From NCBI GenBank assembly GCA_964641415.1, contig CAZXMW010000001.1, forward strand, positions 62,001 to 126,000: a stretch of DNA of 64,000 nt, read 5' to 3'. The position numbers were made by a program, and so were the translations under genes. This stretch comes from JAHECW01 sp964641415 (lineage in GTDB: Bacteria > Acidobacteriota > Thermoanaerobaculia > Thermoanaerobaculales > Sulfomarinibacteraceae). Of the stretch, positions 29,441-38,256 are shown in pieces (positions within the stretch are counted from its first letter, which is position 1; every line of letters begins with the position of its first letter). The notes beneath the pieces were generated by a model. It was not told the DNA's origin. It did not search any database and worked only from the letters and a program-made list of their open reading frames with translations.

Positions 29441-30127
29441 ATGATCGCCGATCCTGATGCGGCCTCCGTGAGTCACCGTTCGACGAACCCGACCTCGGCA
29501 ACAGCCATGGGTGTCGAGGCTGACGACGATCAGCGCCGAGAGGCTGCCCTCACCGACGAGCAGGCACAGCGCCTTCTGTCGAGGTTCGCGACCGGAGACG
29601 AACGAGCGTTCGACCGTCTGGTTGCCGCCTTTTCGCCGCTCCTGTACAGCGTGTTCCTGCGCTCGTACCGTTTGTCGCTCGACGACGCCGACGACCTCTG
29701 CCAGGAGGTTCTTCTCCAGCTCACGATCAATGCCACCACGATCCGCAACGTCCGGCCGTGGCTTCTGGGGACAGCCATCAACCAGGCGCGGAAGCGAGTT
29801 CGGAAGCTCATCCGCGATCGAAGTTTGGCTACGATGTACAAGCACGACTGTGAATCGACGGTTTCTCCCGATCTCGACGAAGAGCGAGACCTCGTCTGGC
29901 GCGCACTCGGTGGGCAGCGCCACGGCGACCGGCAGATCCTCACCATGATCTACGTCGAGGAGCTCAGCTATCAGGAGACCGCGAATCGCCTGGGATGCCC
30001 CATCGGCTCGGTTGGACCCACTCGGTGCCGCGCCCTCGCGCGCCTGGAAAAATCCCTGTGCGAGCTCGACCCGTCGTTATCTTCCTCCGCCAGCCGGAAC
30101 GTCGACAGCTCGTCCCGAGCGGCGTGA
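29441..30127 (+). CDS. ECF-type RNA polymerase sigma factor
   Basis: Product of 228 aa. After a ~45-residue N-terminal tail comes sigma region 2 (LLSRFATGDERAFDRLVAAF ... LDDADDLCQEVLLQL) with the usual D-x-DDLxQEvf core. Region 4 (ILTMIYVEELSYQETANRLG CPIGSVGPTRCRALARLEKS) is a helix-turn-helix of the sigma-70 type; the normal 'VKSR' position reads VGPTR. Between them there is no region 3, as expected for ECF/group 4 factors. The ATG at 29441 is chosen over a GTG at 29423 because GGAGG precedes it and the GTG lies at the predicted transcript start. No anti-sigma gene follows. It is transcribed from a sigma-54 promoter, so it would act as the second step of a cascade; its targets are unknown. 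Confidence 0.8.
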   Translation: MIADPDAASVSHRSTNPTSATAMGVEADDDQRREAALTDEQAQRLLSRFATGDERAFDRLVAAFSPLLYSVFLRSYRLSLDDADDLCQEVLLQLTINATTIRNVRPWLLGTAINQARKRVRKLIRDRSLATMYKHDCESTVSPDLDEERDLVWRALGGQRHGDRQILTMIYVEELSYQETANRLGCPIGSVGPTRCRALARLEKSLCELDPSLSSSASRNVDSSSRAA

Positions 30128-30226
30128 CCATCCGGGTCCGCTGCAGTTCCCGGTTGCCTCTGACCCTGCGCGCTGACGTCAAGCCCCTGTTCCCCTCCAG
30201 AACGCGACGAGGTCGAGCTCGACCCT

Positions 30227-30406
30227 GTGGCCGGAAACCACGTCGTCGCCGTCGACGGCCGCGAGCTCCCGGGCTTCGACAACCCATGCCGTTTGCTGCA
30301 GCATCTCGGCTCGCCGTTCGCCCAGGCCGTCGCCGGCGCCGCGAGCTTTGAGGTCGCAGCAGTGGGAGTGGCAGTGACGCTGGCGCCACCCACGTGGCGG
30401 GCGTAG
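30227..30406 (+). CDS. Short uncharacterised reading frame
   Basis: A 59-aa frame (GTG start, TAG at 30404). It reads VAGNHVVAVDGRELPGFDNP and then LLQHLGSPFAQAVAGAASFE, with a codon pattern like the neighbouring genes. The frame stays open upstream to 30164. There is no good ribosome site and no recognised family. It could be a small gene or the end of a lost one between the sigma factor and the IPTL-CTERM gene. Confidence 0.25.
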   Translation: MAGNHVVAVDGRELPGFDNPCRLLQHLGSPFAQAVAGAASFEVAAVGVAVTLAPPTWRA

Positions 30407-30465
30407 AATGAACAGCGTCATCATCTGACTCCGGTCGCACCCGGAGCTGTCACGAGGAGGTCATC

Positions 30466-31605
30466 ATGCGAAGCACGAGAGCGATCGTCACCGTCGCGGT
30501 GCTCGGGATCCTGGTCCCGGCGCTTGCCCAGGGCGCCATCGTCCAGTACAACGACCGCGCCAGCTGGCTGGCCGCTATCGGCGGCGCCCCGGATGCCCAG
30601 GAGGACTTCCAGGGCTTCGCCGTCGACACCCCCTTCCGGGCTGCGGCGCTGGCCATGGGAATCGGCGCCATCGGCCAGGCCGGCCTCGACCAGGCGTTCC
30701 GCAACGAGGTCGACGCCCCGCCCCTCCAGTTCACCGACAACAACGGAACTACCCATGCGTCGTGCTTCGTCAACTACCCGGACAGCGGCGCCGGGTCCGA
30801 GACCAACGTCGAGATCGTCTTCAGCCAGCCGGTCAGCGCCTGGGGCGGCGACTTCAACGGCGTGCTCGGCGGCGAGCTGCTGGCCATCGACGTCGACGGC
30901 CTCGATCGGGCCGTCATCGCCACCCTGCTGCCGGCGGCTGACACCACGTTCCTCGGCTTCGTCGCCGACGCCGGCGAGCAGATCGACCTCGTCATCTTCC
31001 GCGCCCAGAACCAGAACCCGGGCGGCGGCGGCGAGGGCTTCGGCGCCGACAACCTCGCGGTGGTCTGGGCAACCGCCCCGGCCGGTGCAGCGGTATCCGG
31101 CGCCAAGACCGTCGACGGCAACTTCTGGCCCGGCGGCTCGATCAGCTACCAGGTCGTGCTGGCGAACGCCGGTCCCGGCGACCAGGGCGACAATCCCGGC
31201 GACGAGCTCGTTGACGCCCTGCCGCCCGAGATCGCCCTCACCGGCGCCAGCGCCTCGTCCGGTACCGCCGCCGCCGACCTCGGGACCAACACCGTGACCT
31301 GGAACGGGTCGATTCCCGCCGCCGGCTCGGTCACCGTCCAGATCACCGCCGTGGTGGGTTCGCCGCCGGTCGGCACAGTGGTCTCCAACCAGGGCGCCAT
31401 CAGCTTCGACGGCGACGGCAACGGCAGCAACGAGACCCAGGTCCCGACCGACGACCCAAGCCTGCCCGGCGCCGACGATCCGACCTCGTTCACGGTGGTG
31501 GAGCAGCAAGCGATCCCGACCCTGGGCACCCTCGGCCTGCTGATGTTGGTGGGAGTTCTCGCCGGAACCGGGTTCGTGCTGCTGCGCTGGCGGCTGGCGG
31601 GCTGA
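30466..31605 (+). CDS. Secreted protein with DUF11 domain and IPTL-CTERM anchor
   Basis: Product of 379 aa; GAGGAGG lies just before the ATG. The signal peptide ends near ALAQGAIVQ. Residues ~25-205 form a beta-rich domain of the type seen in PEP-CTERM-class surface proteins (FNGVLGGELLAIDVDGLDRA ... FGADNLAVVW). Residues ~210-330 are a DUF11 repeat (SISYQVVLANAGPGDQGDNP). The C-terminus has the tripartite sorting signal: IPTLGTLGLL, a hydrophobic helix, and a final basic cluster RWRLAG. Such IPTL-CTERM tails are thought to be recognised by an exosortase/rhombosortase-like system and lost on maturation. No sorting enzyme gene is visible in this window. Confidence 0.85.
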   Translation: MRSTRAIVTVAVLGILVPALAQGAIVQYNDRASWLAAIGGAPDAQEDFQGFAVDTPFRAAALAMGIGAIGQAGLDQAFRNEVDAPPLQFTDNNGTTHASCFVNYPDSGAGSETNVEIVFSQPVSAWGGDFNGVLGGELLAIDVDGLDRAVIATLLPAADTTFLGFVADAGEQIDLVIFRAQNQNPGGGGEGFGADNLAVVWATAPAGAAVSGAKTVDGNFWPGGSISYQVVLANAGPGDQGDNPGDELVDALPPEIALTGASASSGTAAADLGTNTVTWNGSIPAAGSVTVQITAVVGSPPVGTVVSNQGAISFDGDGNGSNETQVPTDDPSLPGADDPTSFTVVEQQAIPTLGTLGLLMLVGVLAGTGFVLLRWRLAG

Positions 31606-31623
31606 ACGGGCCGAGCCGACCGA

Positions 31624-31828
31624 TCGGTCCTGGTCTTCGTCTCCAACGCCGAGCACGGCCCGGCGGTCAACAACTCGGACGAGAGCTTCGAGGTTGCCCT
31701 CTAGTACTCGGGGGCGCCGTGCGTCGCCCGTGGCCACGCCGTCGATCCCCAGGAAGCCACGATCGGTCTCCAGGACGCCATAGCGGCGCCTACCTCACGA
31801 TCGTTGCGGGGCGGAGTGAGCGAGGGCC
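31624..31828 (+). pseudogene. Mosaic remnant of the genes at 1173-4885
   Basis: Three fragments are joined in the original order. 31624-31694 matches 2655-2725 (offset 28,969). 31682-31789 matches 4218-4325 (offset 27,464). 31786-31828 matches 4850-4893 with one base lost. The joins fall at short shared words: gagcttcgaggt for the first and ggcgcc for the second. Substitutions (e.g. gagcacggc for gagtacgac) and an in-frame TAG at 31702-31704 show decay. The last fragment overlaps the 3' end of the kinase gene on the other strand. Confidence 0.8.
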
Positions 31829-34101
31829 TTGCGGATGGCTGAGGCGAGGTCGGCGATGGAGTGGGGCTTGGGCAGGAAGAACGTGCCCGACGAGTGCTTC
31901 AGCTGGTCCAGGAAGCCGGGGCCGGCGTAGCCGGACGTGAACACGAAACCCAGGTCCGGGCGCAGCTCACGGACCCGTTCGAAGAGCTCCCGCCCTCCGA
32001 CCTCGGGCATGGTCACGTCGCTGAGCACGGCGTCGATCTCCAGGTCCGGGTCGCTCATCATGTCGATGGCGACGCGGCCGTTCTCGGCCTGGACCACGGT
32101 GTAGCCGAGCGCCTCGAGCATCCTGACCTGCGTCTCCCGAACCCGGGTCTCGTCCTCGACGACCAGGACGGACTCGCCGCCGCCGGCCGGCGACGGCGGC
32201 TGCGGCGGCTGCTCGGCCTCGGGCGCCACGTCGGCCAGCGGCAAGTAGAGGTCGAAGGTGGTGCCGGCGCCGGGGCTGCTGTCGATGTCGACGATCCCGG
32301 CGTGCTGGCGGACGATGCCGTAGACGCTCGCGAGGCTCAGCCCGAGGGACTCCCCACGGTTCTTGATGCTGAAGAACGGGTCGAAGATGCGCTCTCTGGT
32401 CTCGGCGTCCATGCCGACCCCGGTGTCCGCCACCCGGAGCCGCACGTAGCGACCCTCCTTCGCCTCGGCGTGCGCGGCAAGGAGAAGGGCGTCGGCCGTC
32501 ACGTCGGTGGCCGAGAGGGTGATCACGCCGCCGTCCGGCATCGCTTCCCGGGCGTTGACGACCAGGTTCAGAATCGCCTGCCCCAGCTGTCCGCGGTCGC
32601 CGCGGATGACCAGCGGGCGATCCGTCTTCACGAGCTCGATCCGGATCGACTCCGGCACCATTCGCCGCATCCGCTCCGACTCCACCTGAAGGAAGCGCCC
32701 CGCGTCGAACGGCGCCATCTCCAGGGTCTGCTGCTGGGCGACGGCGAGCAGGCGCCGGCTCAGGTCGGCGCCCCGGGAGACCTCCTCGCGGAGGGTCACG
32801 AGCTCGGGTGCGGCGGCGAGAGAGTCCGGCAGCTGCAGCTCGAGGACGTCGACCGCTCCTGAAACCGTCATCAGGAGGTTGTTGAGGTCGTGGGCGATGC
32901 CGCCGGCAAGCCGGCTCAGGGCTTCGAGCTTGTGGCTCCGGTTGAGCTGCTCGGTGATCTCGCGCTCCGCGGTGACGTCGCGCTTGACGGCGACGTAGGC
33001 GGTGATGCTGCCGGCGTCGTCGAGCACGGGCGAGATGGTCGCCTCCTCCTGGAACAGGCTGCCGTCTCGCCGCAGGTTGACCAGGCAGCCGGACCACACC
33101 CTGCCGCTCGAGATCGTCTGCCAGAGGTGCTCGTAGAACGCATCGTCGTGGCGACCGCTCTTGAGGATTCGCGGGTTGGCGCCGACCGCCTCCTCCGCGG
33201 CGTAACCGGTGAGCCGCTCGAAGGCGGGGTTGACGTAACGGATCGTGCCGTCGGGGTCGGTGATGACCACCGACTCGGACGCCTGCTCGATGGCGGTCGC
33301 CAGGAGGGCCTGACTCTCCCTGAAGCGCTCGATCTCCGTGACGTCCGTCAGCACCGCGAAGGTGCCGGCGACGGCGCCGCCGGCGTCGGTCAGCCGCTGG
33401 GGCGAGACCAGCACCTCGACCCGGTCGCCGTCCGCGGCGACGCAGGTGAGGCGATACGGGTCGTTGTCGCCGCCGGCCCGACGCTGCGCGGACTGCTCGA
33501 GCAGCACGCCCCGGCTCTCGTCCGTGAGGTGGTCGGTGAGCGGCCGGCCCAGAAGCTCGTCGCTGGTCCGGCCGAGCATGCGGCAGAGAGCTTCGTTGAC
33601 GAAGGTCAGGTTGCCGTCCGGATCGTCCGCCGCCAGCCCGTCGGTCATGGTCTCGACCAGGGCTCGGAACCTGGACTCGGTCTCCTCGAGAGACGTCCTG
33701 ACCCCGGCGTCGTCGGTGATGTCGATGCCGGTCCCGACGATGAACGCGACCCGGCCGTCGGGGCCGGCGACGGTGGTGTTGGACCACGACAGGAGGCGCT
33801 TCTCACCGTCCTTGCTCCGCCAGTGGTTTTCGTGGCGATCGGGAACCCCGTGCTCCCGGAGTTCGTGGAACGCCGCCGCGAGGCGGTCGACCTCGTCCTC
33901 GGGGACCAGAAGCTCCCAGAAGACGCGATTCCGGACCTCGTCGGCCCGGTAGCCGCTTGTCCTCTCGCAGGCCCGGTTGAACACCACGATCCGTCCGTCG
34001 GGGTCGAGCACGACGATCAGGTTGTCGGCGACGTCGAGGATTGCCTGCAGGAGGTCGAGCTGCAGTGGGGCGTCTCCGGCGCGCAGGTCGTGTCCGGTCA
34101 C
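31795..34101 (-). CDS. PAS-PAS-PAS hybrid sensor histidine kinase
   Basis: Product of 768 aa, no membrane segment, so cytoplasmic. Three PAS domains (~12-130, 138-255, 262-385) with FNRACERTSGY, FVNEALCRMLGR and YVNPAFERLTGYAAEEAVG motifs. A HisKA domain follows with phosphoacceptor His404 (GGIAHDLNNLL), then an HATPase domain (LNLVVNAREAM, DTGVGMD, SLGLSLASVYGIV; the usual GTGLGL box reads ESLGLSL). The C-terminal receiver has phosphoacceptor Asp695 (LSDVTMPEVGG). The last residues (LAHSAPQRS) are encoded by DNA shared with the 3' end of the nidogen-like gene, so the original C-terminus may have been replaced. Ligands of the PAS domains cannot be predicted. There is 192 bp of spacing to the next kinase upstream. 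Confidence 0.9.
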   Translation of the reverse strand: MTGHDLRAGDAPLQLDLLQAILDVADNLIVVLDPDGRIVVFNRACERTSGYRADEVRNRVFWELLVPEDEVDRLAAAFHELREHGVPDRHENHWRSKDGEKRLLSWSNTTVAGPDGRVAFIVGTGIDITDDAGVRTSLEETESRFRALVETMTDGLAADDPDGNLTFVNEALCRMLGRTSDELLGRPLTDHLTDESRGVLLEQSAQRRAGGDNDPYRLTCVAADGDRVEVLVSPQRLTDAGGAVAGTFAVLTDVTEIERFRESQALLATAIEQASESVVITDPDGTIRYVNPAFERLTGYAAEEAVGANPRILKSGRHDDAFYEHLWQTISSGRVWSGCLVNLRRDGSLFQEEATISPVLDDAGSITAYVAVKRDVTAEREITEQLNRSHKLEALSRLAGGIAHDLNNLLMTVSGAVDVLELQLPDSLAAAPELVTLREEVSRGADLSRRLLAVAQQQTLEMAPFDAGRFLQVESERMRRMVPESIRIELVKTDRPLVIRGDRGQLGQAILNLVVNAREAMPDGGVITLSATDVTADALLLAAHAEAKEGRYVRLRVADTGVGMDAETRERIFDPFFSIKNRGESLGLSLASVYGIVRQHAGIVDIDSSPGAGTTFDLYLPLADVAPEAEQPPQPPSPAGGGESVLVVEDETRVRETQVRMLEALGYTVVQAENGRVAIDMMSDPDLEIDAVLSDVTMPEVGGRELFERVRELRPDLGFVFTSGYAGPGFLDQLKHSSGTFFLPKPHSIADLASAIRKALAHSAPQRS

Positions 34102-34293
34102 GGCGACCTCTGACGCGACTGATGCCGTTCGCCGGCAACCAGCGGCACGATTGGTCTCATCACGTTGACCTGCCTGCCTACCGAATGGGTGGAATCTCCC
34201 GCCAGGGGCGGGGACGCCGGTGACCGATTGGGCGAGTCGGCGACCGGTACGAGCCGGCGCTTCGTCCGGGGCCCCAGAACAGCGGTCATTCTA

Positions 34294-37254
34294 TCAGCAA
34301 CCGTCACCATCGCTGCCGCGCAGTCGATCCAGGTAGAGACCGAGCCACCGCGACGCCGTCGCGTGCCCGGCCTGAAGAGCGTCGAAGAGGGCGCTGCACG
34401 CGGCGCCGTCGTGGTCCTCGGCAGCTCGCTGGAGGCGGCTGGCGAGGTCGGAGACGCGATCGGCGCCGATGTTCCCCGCGCTTCCCTTGACGGCATGGGC
34501 GTCGGATCGGACCGACTCCAGGTCCCGGTCGCCGAGAGCCCGAGCGATGCTCGCCATGCGCTTGTCGGCCTCCGACAGGTAGAGGGTCAGGATCCGCTCC
34601 TCGAAGCGCAGATCGCCCCGGGAGATGGCCTGCAGGCGCTCGATCGCCACCGGGTCGGCGGGCTCGGGCGTCTCGGCGGCGGCGGTGGCGTCCGCTTTGG
34701 CGCCGCAGTTTTCGCCGCACGGAGGGTCGGCCAGCTGCTCGAGCGCCCGGGCGAGCTCCCCGCGGTCGATGGGCTTGGAGATGTAGCCGTCCATTCCCGC
34801 AGCCAGACACTGCTCCCGGTCTCCCTGGAGCGCTCCGGCGGTGGTGGCGATGATCGTCGTGTGGCGGTCCTCTCCCTCCAGCTCGCGGATCTTCCGGGTC
34901 GCCTCGAAACCGTCCATGATCGGCATCTGACAGTCCATGAGAACCACGTCGTAGCGCGCCCCGCGTGCGAGGGCCTCGACCGCGGCGAGACCGTTGTCGG
35001 CGATGTCGCACCGGTATCCGAGGCTCTCGAGCATCCGGCTGGCGACCTTCCGGTTGACGATGTTGTCCTCGACCACGAGAATCCGGACTCTGGCCCGTCG
35101 CGCCTCGTCGAGGGTGTGACGGGTCACCATGGCGGGCTCGACGTCGGTCGCGGCACTCGCGCCGGTCGAGGTCACCGTCAGGATCGCTTCATGGAGGTCC
35201 GCCCGCTTCACCGGCTTGGTCAGATACGCATTGAAGCCGTACTCCCTCATCCGCTCGCCGTCGCCGAAGGTCGGCATCGAGGTCAGCAGGATGAGCGGGA
35301 GCGTAGCGGTTTCCGGGGCTTCCCGGAGCGTCCTGGCGAGGGCGCCCCCGTCCATTCCAGGCATGCTGAAGTCGAGGATCGCGAGGTCGAAGCTCGGCCG
35401 CGGTTCGCTGTCGAAGACCAGATCGAGGGTTTCGGTGCCGCTCGCCACGGCGACCGTGGTGCATCCCCAAAGCCCGAGGAGCTCCTCCAGCAGGCGGCGA
35501 TTGGTGCGGTTGTCGTCGACCACGAGAACGTGGAGGTCGTCGATGCTGCCGAGGGTCCCGGCGGCGCCCTCGCCTGACCCCGGCGCAGAGCCCAGCATCA
35601 CGTCGAAGCGGAAGACCGTGCCCTCGCCGACCCGGCTGTCGATGGTGATGCTCCCTCCCATCGCCTCGATCAGGCGCTTGGCGATGCTCAGGCCGAGGCC
35701 GGTGCCGCCGTACTGGCGAGTGGTCGACGTGTCGGCCTGAGTGAACGGCTTGAAGACCTCGGTCAGCCGGTCATCGGGGATTCCCACCCCGGTATCCTCG
35801 ACGCTGAAGTCGAGCCGAACCTTCTCGTTGTCTGAATCGCGGAGCTTGACCTGAAGGACGACCTCTCCCTGCTCGGTGAACTTGATGGCGTTGTTGAGCA
35901 GATTCGTGAACACCTGCCGTAGTCGACCCGGGTCGCCGGCGACCCGAGGCGGCACCCTGTGATCGACCAGGATCACGAGCTCGATGCCCTTCTCCGCAGC
36001 CCGCTGGGCGAGCATGTCGCCGATCTCCTCGACACAGGTGCGCACCGAGAACGGGATTGCCTCCAGCTCGAGCGCCTCGGCGTCCATCTTGGAGAAGTCG
36101 AGAATGTCGTTGATCACCGCCAGCAGGGTCGAGCCGGAGACGTGGACGATCTTGACGAACTCCAGCTGGCGGCGGTCGAGCTCGGTTTCCAGGAGCAGGT
36201 CGGTCATTCCGATGATGGCGTTGAGCGGGGTCCGGATCTCGTGGCTGACGTTGGCGAGGAACAGCGACTTGGCCTCGGCCGCGGCCTCGGCGGCGATCTT
36301 GGCCTGCGTCAGCTCCTCGATCGCCTTCTCGCGCTCGGTGGTGTCGCGGACGATGCCGACGGCCCGCCAGCGGCCGCGCAACCGGAGTCGCGACAGCGAC
36401 AGCTCGACCGGGAACTCGGCGCCGTCCTTGCGAACGGCGGTCAGCGAGGTCACAGCGCCGATGGCGCTGCCGCCGCCGGTGGCGAAGAAAGTCTCCAACC
36501 CTCGCCGGCTCGCCTCGCTGTACCGTTCGGGGGCGATGAGCTCATGGAGGTCGGCGCCCAGAGCTTCGGCCGCGCTCCAGCCGAAGATCGACTCCGCCGC
36601 TCGGTTCCAGTAGCTGATTCTTGCGCCGTCGTCGATCAGAATGATCGCGTCCTGGGCCGAGTCGGTGATCGAGCGGGTCATCTCGAGCTGCTCGCGCAGT
36701 GCCGCTTCGGTGGAGCTCTGGGAGGTCCGTGGAATCGTCGTGCTCGTCGCACTGCGGGCCCGCTGGGCCAGCGCCTCGATGGCGTAGGTGAGGTCCCGAG
36801 CGAGCTCGCGAAGCTCGGCAAGCTCGCCGGCGTCGAACCCCGGGGGCGCCGGCGCGTAGACGCTGACGAGGAGCTTGCGACCGCCGGCCGGTCGGATCAG
36901 GAAGCGGGCCGCAGCGGTCGCGGGCGGTTCGCCGGCGCCGGGATCGACGGCCTCGTCGAGGACGGTGCATCCGGACGGGGCGCCATCCGGCTTCGCGTCC
37001 GGCGAGACGATGGTCCCCGCAACGCCGGCGCCGGCGCCGGCGACGATCGAGAAGGCCTCGCTGCCGTGACCGGGCTCGTGGACGGCGGCGGCCGGGTACC
37101 CGCCGGCGACCAGTGCGCGGCAGACCTCGTTGAACAGGAAGCTCTCGGTGCTCGCCCGGATCCATGCTCTGCCGCAGGCTGCGCGCGCGGTGATCGCCCG
37201 CTGGAACCCCGTGGGCTCATTGGCGATTGCGCCCGGTTCCGGGTCCGGCGTCAT
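34294..37254 (-). CDS. BarA/ArcB-type hybrid kinase: GAF-like, PAS, HisKA, HATPase, REC, REC, HPt
   Basis: Product of 986 aa. An N-terminal ~190-residue GAF-like sensory region is followed by PAS (ISYWNRAAESIFGWSAAEAL, ~215-335), HisKA with His338 (SHEIRTPLNAI), and a complete HATPase (NLLNNAIKFT, DTGVGIPD, GTGLGLSI). Receiver 1 has Asp628 (LAILDFSMPG), receiver 2 Asp774 (VVLMDCQMPIMDG), and a C-terminal HPt domain has His920 (DAHAVKGSAGNIGA). All phosphorelay residues are present, so the protein can run a four-step relay internally. Its ATG overlaps the stop of the REC-GGDEF gene by four bases (ATGA), so the two are translated together and the GGDEF regulator is the likely output. No membrane segment is seen. 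Confidence 0.92.
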   Translation of the reverse strand: MTPDPEPGAIANEPTGFQRAITARAACGRAWIRASTESFLFNEVCRALVAGGYPAAAVHEPGHGSEAFSIVAGAGAGVAGTIVSPDAKPDGAPSGCTVLDEAVDPGAGEPPATAAARFLIRPAGGRKLLVSVYAPAPPGFDAGELAELRELARDLTYAIEALAQRARSATSTTIPRTSQSSTEAALREQLEMTRSITDSAQDAIILIDDGARISYWNRAAESIFGWSAAEALGADLHELIAPERYSEASRRGLETFFATGGGSAIGAVTSLTAVRKDGAEFPVELSLSRLRLRGRWRAVGIVRDTTEREKAIEELTQAKIAAEAAAEAKSLFLANVSHEIRTPLNAIIGMTDLLLETELDRRQLEFVKIVHVSGSTLLAVINDILDFSKMDAEALELEAIPFSVRTCVEEIGDMLAQRAAEKGIELVILVDHRVPPRVAGDPGRLRQVFTNLLNNAIKFTEQGEVVLQVKLRDSDNEKVRLDFSVEDTGVGIPDDRLTEVFKPFTQADTSTTRQYGGTGLGLSIAKRLIEAMGGSITIDSRVGEGTVFRFDVMLGSAPGSGEGAAGTLGSIDDLHVLVVDDNRTNRRLLEELLGLWGCTTVAVASGTETLDLVFDSEPRPSFDLAILDFSMPGMDGGALARTLREAPETATLPLILLTSMPTFGDGERMREYGFNAYLTKPVKRADLHEAILTVTSTGASAATDVEPAMVTRHTLDEARRARVRILVVEDNIVNRKVASRMLESLGYRCDIADNGLAAVEALARGARYDVVLMDCQMPIMDGFEATRKIRELEGEDRHTTIIATTAGALQGDREQCLAAGMDGYISKPIDRGELARALEQLADPPCGENCGAKADATAAAETPEPADPVAIERLQAISRGDLRFEERILTLYLSEADKRMASIARALGDRDLESVRSDAHAVKGSAGNIGADRVSDLASRLQRAAEDHDGAACSALFDALQAGHATASRWLGLYLDRLRGSDGDGC

Positions 37255-38237
37255 GGTTGCCTCTCAGTCCACGGCACGACGACGACTCGGTTGCGCCCTG
37301 TCGCCTTGGCGCGATACAGCGCCCGGTCCGCCTCCTCGATGAGGGCGGCCGCCGCGACCGGCGCCGTCTGAGGGTACAGCACACCACCGAGGCTGATGCC
37401 GACTTCGATCGGCCCGGCGTCGGTCACGATCGGAGCCGACCGAACGCCGATTCGGATGCGTTCCGCGACCTTTTGAAGCCCGCCGAGATCGCAGGCGGTG
37501 ACGATGATGAGGAACTCCTCGCCGCCGATCCGCCCGACCTCGTCCTGGCAGCGTAAGAGCCCTCGAGTCCGCCGGACGCTCTCGACCAGGACCTCGTCGC
37601 CGACGGTGTGGCCGTGGGTATCGTTGACCATCTTGAAGTGGTCGAGGTCGGCCATCAGCACGCCGATTCCACGCCCGTCGCGATCACGGTCCCTGCGGGC
37701 GAGCTCCTTGTCGAGCAGCTCGAGGATGAAGCGGCGGTTCCAGATTCCGGTCAGGGCGTCGGTGATCGCGAGCTCGCGAAGGGCCTCCCGCGCGCGGGTC
37801 AGCTCGTTCATGAGATCGATGACCCGACGGCCGGCTCGCAACCGGACCTCGAGCTCGTGGGGTTGGAACGGCTTACCGACGAAGTCGTCCGCGCCGGCCT
37901 CCATCGCCTCGACCAGCCGCTCGGACTCGGTCAGGGCGGTGAGCACGATGACGTAGGTGTAGGGCGCGTCGACCCGGGAGCGCAGCCGGCGGCAGACGTC
38001 GACTCCGTGGACTCCGGGCATCATCCAATCCACGATCGCGAGCTGGGGGGCGTCGTCGCGCTCCAGGGCCTCGAGGGTCCGCGTACCGTCCTCGGCGATC
38101 ACCGTTTCATAGCCCCACGACTCGACCAGCCTTCGGAGAATATCCCTCGAGACCACGTCGTCCTCCGCCACCAGAACCCGCACCTGTCGTGCCGGGCCCG
38201 GATCGGCCGGAACGAGGTCGGCGGCGTTCTGGATCAT
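37251..38237 (-). CDS. Response regulator diguanylate cyclase (REC-GGDEF)
   Basis: Product of 328 aa, from the ATG at 38237. The longer reading frame upstream runs into the preceding gene. The receiver domain (~20-135) has phosphoacceptor Asp70 (LAIVDWMMPG). A linker helix leads to the GGDEF domain with ITDALTGIWNRRF, DLDHFKMVNDTHGHTVGDE and the active-site motif GGEEF (238-242). An RxxD inhibitory site (RCQD) lies exactly five residues before it, so product feedback is expected. It makes c-di-GMP from two GTP when phosphorylated, in the pattern of PleD/WspR-type enzymes. It sits in one operon with a BarA-type kinase (overlap of four bases) and a kinase-like protein 19 bases upstream. Confidence 0.93.
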   Translation of the reverse strand: MIQNAADLVPADPGPARQVRVLVAEDDVVSRDILRRLVESWGYETVIAEDGTRTLEALERDDAPQLAIVDWMMPGVHGVDVCRRLRSRVDAPYTYVIVLTALTESERLVEAMEAGADDFVGKPFQPHELEVRLRAGRRVIDLMNELTRAREALRELAITDALTGIWNRRFILELLDKELARRDRDRDGRGIGVLMADLDHFKMVNDTHGHTVGDEVLVESVRRTRGLLRCQDEVGRIGGEEFLIIVTACDLGGLQKVAERIRIGVRSAPIVTDAGPIEVGISLGGVLYPQTAPVAAAALIEEADRALYRAKATGRNRVVVVPWTERQP

Positions 38238-38256
38238 GATCGCACCGGCCTGTGCC

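Noticed and set aside
31622..31704. A possible new small gene after the IPTL-CTERM gene
   Set aside because: The sequence is a decayed copy of bases 2655-2725 and 4218 onward, with a stop codon in the join.
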